Positions 39,839-42,856 of a stretch of 42,856 nucleotides of DNA are shown piece after piece (the stretch's first letter is position 1; each line of letters opens with the position of its first letter). The notes beneath the pieces were generated by a model. That model made no database searches and was not told the origin of the DNA. It saw nothing but the letters and a program-made list of their open reading frames with translations. The DNA is from Hellea sp. (GTDB taxonomy: Bacteria; Pseudomonadota; Alphaproteobacteria; Caulobacterales; Maricaulaceae), in the NCBI GenBank assembly GCA_020631215.1, contig JAHDHS010000017.1, forward strand, positions 1 to 42,856. The letters run 5' to 3'. Position numbers and translations under genes: made by a program.

Positions 39839-41611
39839 TTAGGGCTTTGCTTCAGGCTCCGGCTTGCCGGTGATTTTCCGCCAGAATTTATCAACAGGCG
39901 TGTCGACCTTATATTTCCGCGTGATGTAATATTGCTGCACAAAAGACAGCACATTGTTGCAGATCCAGTAAACCAACAGACCTGCCGCAAACGGCGCTAG
40001 AACAAACATGAATATCCAAGGCATCCATTTCATCATCTTGGCCATCATTTCCGCCTGCTCGCCGCCGCCTGCGCCCGCCGCCGGGCTTGGCGTTAAAGTA
40101 TAAATCAGGCTCATGGAAATACCGTAGAGAATCGCCAGCGGGCCAATCGCGATAAAGGATAACCATCCAGCCCCCGGAATACCTTCCCACGGAAAAAGGC
40201 CAAACCCGTTCAGGATAGAGAGCGGGTCGCGGGCGGATAAATCCTTGATCCAGCCAATGAAAGGCTCATGCCGCAAATCAATGTTGATGAAGACGGATTT
40301 ATAAAGCGCGAAGAAGACGAAAATGGTCGGGATGATCGGCAGACAGCCCGCCATCGGGTTGACGCCTTCTTTTTTGTAAAGCCCCATCATTTCCTGCTGT
40401 AGTTTCAGGCGGTCATCCTTGTAGCGTTCCTGCATTTTTTTCAGTTTTGGCTGAACCTTTTTCATCTTGGCTTGGCTGGCATATTGCTTGTTAAACAATG
40501 GGAACATCAGCAATTTAATGATGAAGGTCAGGGCGATGATTCCCAGGCCGTAATTACCCAGCAGAGCGCCCAGCTTAGACAGGCCCCAGCTGATCGGTTT
40601 GACCAAAATTCCGACAAAGCCCCAGTCAATGGCCCGCTCCATTTGGGAAATGCCAAGATCTGTCTCATAGCTTTTCAGCAGGCTGCGCTCTTTCGCGCCG
40701 ATATACATATAGCCAACAGACTCGACCGTCGCGCCGGGTGTGAGGGTCATGGGATCAGCGGCATAAGACGCTTGGTAAACATCCTGATCATTGATGGTTT
40801 TAAAATCATATTCGGCGGTGATGGTTTTGCCCTGCGGGGCAATCGCGGCCTGTAGCCAATATTTGTCAGTCAGCGCGACCCAACCGCCTTCGCCGGTTTC
40901 ACGCCAACCTTCCTTCTTTGTGCCCTTATATTTCATGTCGTGATATTTACCGTCCACGACAGAAATCGGCCCTTCCTGGATGATAAAGAAATTGGTCAGA
41001 TCTTCGGGCAGGTTATGCTGACGGGAATAGCCTTTGCGCTGCAAAGCCACTTCACGGCTGCCCGTATTGGTCAATTTGTCAGAGAGCGTCAGCAGGAATT
41101 TATCATCGATTGACACTGTGCGCTGGATCGTAACGCCATTCATGTCATGGCGCAGAACAACCGGGCTGTCCGGCGTTAATTTACTGCCGGATATGACCTG
41201 CCAAGGCGTGGTGCCACCTGTGCCGCCTTCGACACCTGTCCAATTATCCATCAGATAGGCCGAGCGCTCTGCCCCCTCAGGCACCAGCAGGACCACCTTA
41301 CCATCGGACGGATCGAGCGTTTTGTCGTATTCTTTCAAGGAAATATCATCCAGACGCATGCCAGTGGTTTGAAAAGACCCGGACAGGGCAGGGGTGTCAA
41401 TTTCGATTCGCGTTCCGGCTTGCAGCAATTCTTCGCGCGGCTTGATCTCAATTGGCAGGGTTTCCGGCTCCATGGATTGCGTGGCCGCGATCTCGGCTTG
41501 CGCGGCTTCGCGGGCCTTTTTGGCGGTGGGTTCTCCGATGAAGACCCAATAACCAATCAGTACAATCGCAGAGAGCGCCATGGCGAGTAGGAAATTCTTT
41601 TGATCATCCAT
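39839..41611 (-). CDS. yidC: Membrane protein insertase YidC
   Basis: 590 aa. An N-terminal membrane helix (residues about 7-25) is followed by a large periplasmic beta-sandwich domain (about 55-340) and five C-terminal helices: a region with ISWGLSKLGALLGNYGLGIIALTFIIKLLMFPL-type sequence, the KMKKVQPKLKKMQERYKDDR cytoplasmic loop, and PMAGCLPIIPTIFVFFALYKS. It ends with a basic tail. YidC inserts membrane proteins alone or with SecYEG. It starts four bases after the rnpA stop, so no yidD gene is present in the usual position. It abuts engB downstream. Confidence 0.98.
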   Translation of the reverse strand: MDDQKNFLLAMALSAIVLIGYWVFIGEPTAKKAREAAQAEIAATQSMEPETLPIEIKPREELLQAGTRIEIDTPALSGSFQTTGMRLDDISLKEYDKTLDPSDGKVVLLVPEGAERSAYLMDNWTGVEGGTGGTTPWQVISGSKLTPDSPVVLRHDMNGVTIQRTVSIDDKFLLTLSDKLTNTGSREVALQRKGYSRQHNLPEDLTNFFIIQEGPISVVDGKYHDMKYKGTKKEGWRETGEGGWVALTDKYWLQAAIAPQGKTITAEYDFKTINDQDVYQASYAADPMTLTPGATVESVGYMYIGAKERSLLKSYETDLGISQMERAIDWGFVGILVKPISWGLSKLGALLGNYGLGIIALTFIIKLLMFPLFNKQYASQAKMKKVQPKLKKMQERYKDDRLKLQQEMMGLYKKEGVNPMAGCLPIIPTIFVFFALYKSVFINIDLRHEPFIGWIKDLSARDPLSILNGFGLFPWEGIPGAGWLSFIAIGPLAILYGISMSLIYTLTPSPAAGAGGGEQAEMMAKMMKWMPWIFMFVLAPFAAGLLVYWICNNVLSFVQQYYITRKYKVDTPVDKFWRKITGKPEPEAKP

Positions 41612-41615
41612 TGAA

Positions 41616-41978
41616 CTAAGTCTTCGTCTTTGGTGGTTTTGACAGGGTTATGAGGGCTTTTTGGGCGTCGTCAAGCAGGTCTTGCCACTTGCGGCCATTC
41701 GTATTGTCGCGGGCGATAAACACATAATCATGTCCGGGCAGTCCATAATCGGCCAGAAGGGCCCTTGCGACTTCTCTTAAGCGGCGTTTGACCCGGTTGC
41801 GGGTAACGGCATTTCCAATCTTTTTGGTGGCAGTAAAGCCGACTCGGATCGCATCGTGACCGGGATTTTTACGCATCTGGATGACGACGGCCCCAATAGC
41901 ACGGTAACGCCCGTCCCTGACATACAAAAACTCGGAACGCTTGGTCAGCCTTCCGAGTTGGATTTTGTGATCGGTCAC
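41616..41978 (-). CDS. rnpA: Ribonuclease P protein component
   Basis: 120 aa. GRLTKRSEFLYVRDG at the N-terminus, RVGFTATKKIGNAVTRNRVKRRLRE (the RNR box) and YVFIARDNT are the RnpA signatures. It binds RNase P RNA and helps process tRNA 5' ends. It is 24 bp downstream of rpmH and 4 bp upstream of yidC on the same strand. Length and motif order are normal. Confidence 0.97.
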   Translation of the reverse strand: MTDHKIQLGRLTKRSEFLYVRDGRYRAIGAVVIQMRKNPGHDAIRVGFTATKKIGNAVTRNRVKRRLREVARALLADYGLPGHDYVFIARDNTNGRKWQDLLDDAQKALITLSKPPKTKT

Positions 41979-42002
41979 AGCTACGCTGCGGCGGGTTTGC
42001 CC

Positions 42003-42137
42003 TTAAGCGGACAGAACCTTACGGCCTTTGGCGCGGCGACGGGCCAGAACTTTGCGGCCGTTTTTCGTGGCCATACGGGCGCGGAAGCCGTGACGGCGGG
42101 CGCGAACCAGATTGGATGGCTGAAATGTACGTTTCAT
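42003..42137 (-). CDS. rpmH: Ribosomal protein L34
   Basis: 44 aa, very basic: [19 protein letters not shown], then [19 protein letters not shown] and LSA. This is the standard L34 sequence and length of the family. It begins the rpmH-rnpA-yidC-engB-argB run, with 24 bp to rnpA. It is short enough to be missed by ORF length filters. The promoter must lie in 42138-42332 on the minus strand. Confidence 0.98.
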   Translation of the reverse strand: MKRTFQPSNLVRARRHGFRARMATKNGRKVLARRRAKGRKVLSA

Positions 42138-42231
42138 GTCGGTCTCTATTCAATTTTAGGGCGAAAATACGCTCTATATGTCTCAAGCCGCGGCAACTAT
42201 GGAAAAATCAGGGGAAAGTCAAGCGCCGCGC

Positions 42232-42263
42232 CACCCCATATTGCACAAATATGTGATGGGGTG
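42232..42263. promoter_or_regulatory. Bulged hairpin between rpmH and the DUF547 gene
   Basis: CACCCCAT (42232-42239) pairs with ATGGGGTG (42256-42263); inside, CACA (42244-42247) pairs with TGTG (42252-42255) around AATA, leaving a 4-base bulge on one side. No T-run follows on either strand. It sits in the divergent region that must hold the rpmH promoter. Role unknown. Confidence 0.4.
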
Positions 42264-42332
42264 TGAGGAGAGTTTGAGAAGCCTTTTCTTGTCTCATGCC
42301 CTACAGGGAGCTCAACTATTTTGGAGGCGTTC

Positions 42333-42856
42333 ATGTCTGTTATTAAATTCTCTCTATCGGCGGCGATTATATCCGTGTCATCGGCGGCTTTTGCCTGCCC
42401 ATGCCCGGATAAACCCATGCCGGAGCGTGTTTTGGCGCCGCAAGTGGCGGATGTTGCTATGATGGAGCCTGAACGCCCGGCCTCGCAGCCTGTCTTAAGC
42501 CCGCCATCCCCTCCCGAAGAGCCAACAGAGTTCATAATGCCAGAGACAGAGTCAGTTGATTTGACACAAATGGTACAAGCTGAGACTGAGATGGAAGATA
42601 AAACAGAGACGACGCCTGAAAACATGACAATCGATTCTAAATATGAGGCTATCCTAAGAAGCCGGATATCACCCGGCCAGGATGGCGTGAAGCTGTTTGA
42701 CTATGCGGGCGTAAAAGCCGCAGGCGAACTTGATACTATAAAGGACTATATTACGGCGCTTGAAGCACGCGACCCGGATGCCATGTCAGAGACTGAAGCC
42801 CTGTCCTATTGGGCCAATCTTTATAATGCCGTGACGCTGCGGGTCGTGCTGGAAAA
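42333..42856 (+). CDS. Secreted DUF547 domain protein (3' end outside window)
   Basis: 174 codons visible, open to the window edge. ATG 42333 has GGAGG seven bases upstream. A signal peptide ends near residue 21 (SAAFAC), followed by CPCPDKP. Residues about 25-105 are a Pro/Glu/Met-rich low-complexity stretch that is probably an extended linker. The DUF547 domain starts near residue 110 (SKYEAILR, GVKLFDYAGVKAAG) and reaches YWANLYNAVTLRVVLE at the edge. DUF547 proteins are secreted and of unknown activity. The acidic-proline linker between signal and domain is unusual in my experience of the family, but I cannot test how rare it is. Confidence 0.9.
   Translation, partial: MSVIKFSLSAAIISVSSAAFACPCPDKPMPERVLAPQVADVAMMEPERPASQPVLSPPSPPEEPTEFIMPETESVDLTQMVQAETEMEDKTETTPENMTIDSKYEAILRSRISPGQDGVKLFDYAGVKAAGELDTIKDYITALEARDPDAMSETEALSYWANLYNAVTLRVVLE

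Noticed and set aside
1-42856. tRNA, rRNA, integrase, transposase or CRISPR features
   Set aside because: Intergenic regions were read on both strands; no cloverleaf, recombinase motif or regular direct-repeat array was found.

Overview
The window reads as the chromosome of an alphaproteobacterium of the Caulobacterales/Maricaulales (Hyphomonadaceae-like) type. The support is a GcrA cell-cycle regulator (14818-15336), an EipA/DUF1134 envelope lipoprotein (29175-29828), the xseB-ispA-dxs-tlyA run, and the rpmH-rnpA-yidC-engB-argB order. Species cannot be named from sequence alone. Most of the window is ordinary, tightly packed chromosomal coding sequence with frequent 4-bp ATGA overlaps. I see no insertion sequence, integrase, CRISPR array, tRNA or rRNA.

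Layout. 1-228: one copy of a 127-bp dispersed repeat. 229-2785 (minus): YceI-like lipoprotein, TsaC and a GlcD/D2HGDH-like FAD enzyme as one overlapping operon. 2839-8045 (plus): signal peptidase I, a histidine phosphatase, then xseB, ispA, dxs and tlyA (isoprenoid supply plus nuclease and rRNA methylation). 8074-11261 (minus): three consecutive secreted glycine-zipper proteins; the middle one carries a striking Val/Tyr/Asp/Arg/Pro repeat array. 11405-14532 (minus): an HSL-type esterase and a NACHT-family STAND NTPase, the best candidate for an immune gene here. 14818-16791 (plus): gcrA and sdaA.

16793-23158 (minus) is a six-gene DUF4129-DUF4350-MoxR-DUF58-SpoIIM-RDD cluster, a MoxR-type AAA+ chaperone system with membrane partners. 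23216-27303 (minus) is pxpABC (5-oxoproline degradation) followed within 3 bp by a PabB-PabC fusion (folate precursor). 27359-29828 holds a TauE/SafE permease, OxyR with both redox cysteines, and eipA. 29829-30465 is gene-poor: a hairpin, a 43-codon small ORF and the second repeat copy. 30466-31926 is an outer-membrane barrel protein with Cys-rich repeats and an unrecognised C-terminal domain.

32022-38311 (minus): DUF885 peptidase-like lipoprotein, MsrA, N-formylglutamate amidohydrolase family protein, a GCS2-type carboxylate-amine ligase, a HAD pyrimidine 5'-nucleotidase and a DUF1036 protein. 38308-42137 (minus): argB, engB, yidC, rnpA, rpmH. 42333 to the end: a secreted DUF547 protein cut by the window edge.

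The items most worth a second look are the NACHT gene beside gcrA, the glycine-zipper trio with alveolin-like repeats, the barrel protein with a novel-looking tail, the dispersed repeat, and possible cell-cycle regulatory motifs upstream of gcrA, eipA and the barrel gene. All functional calls rest on recognised motifs read by eye; no database search was run.
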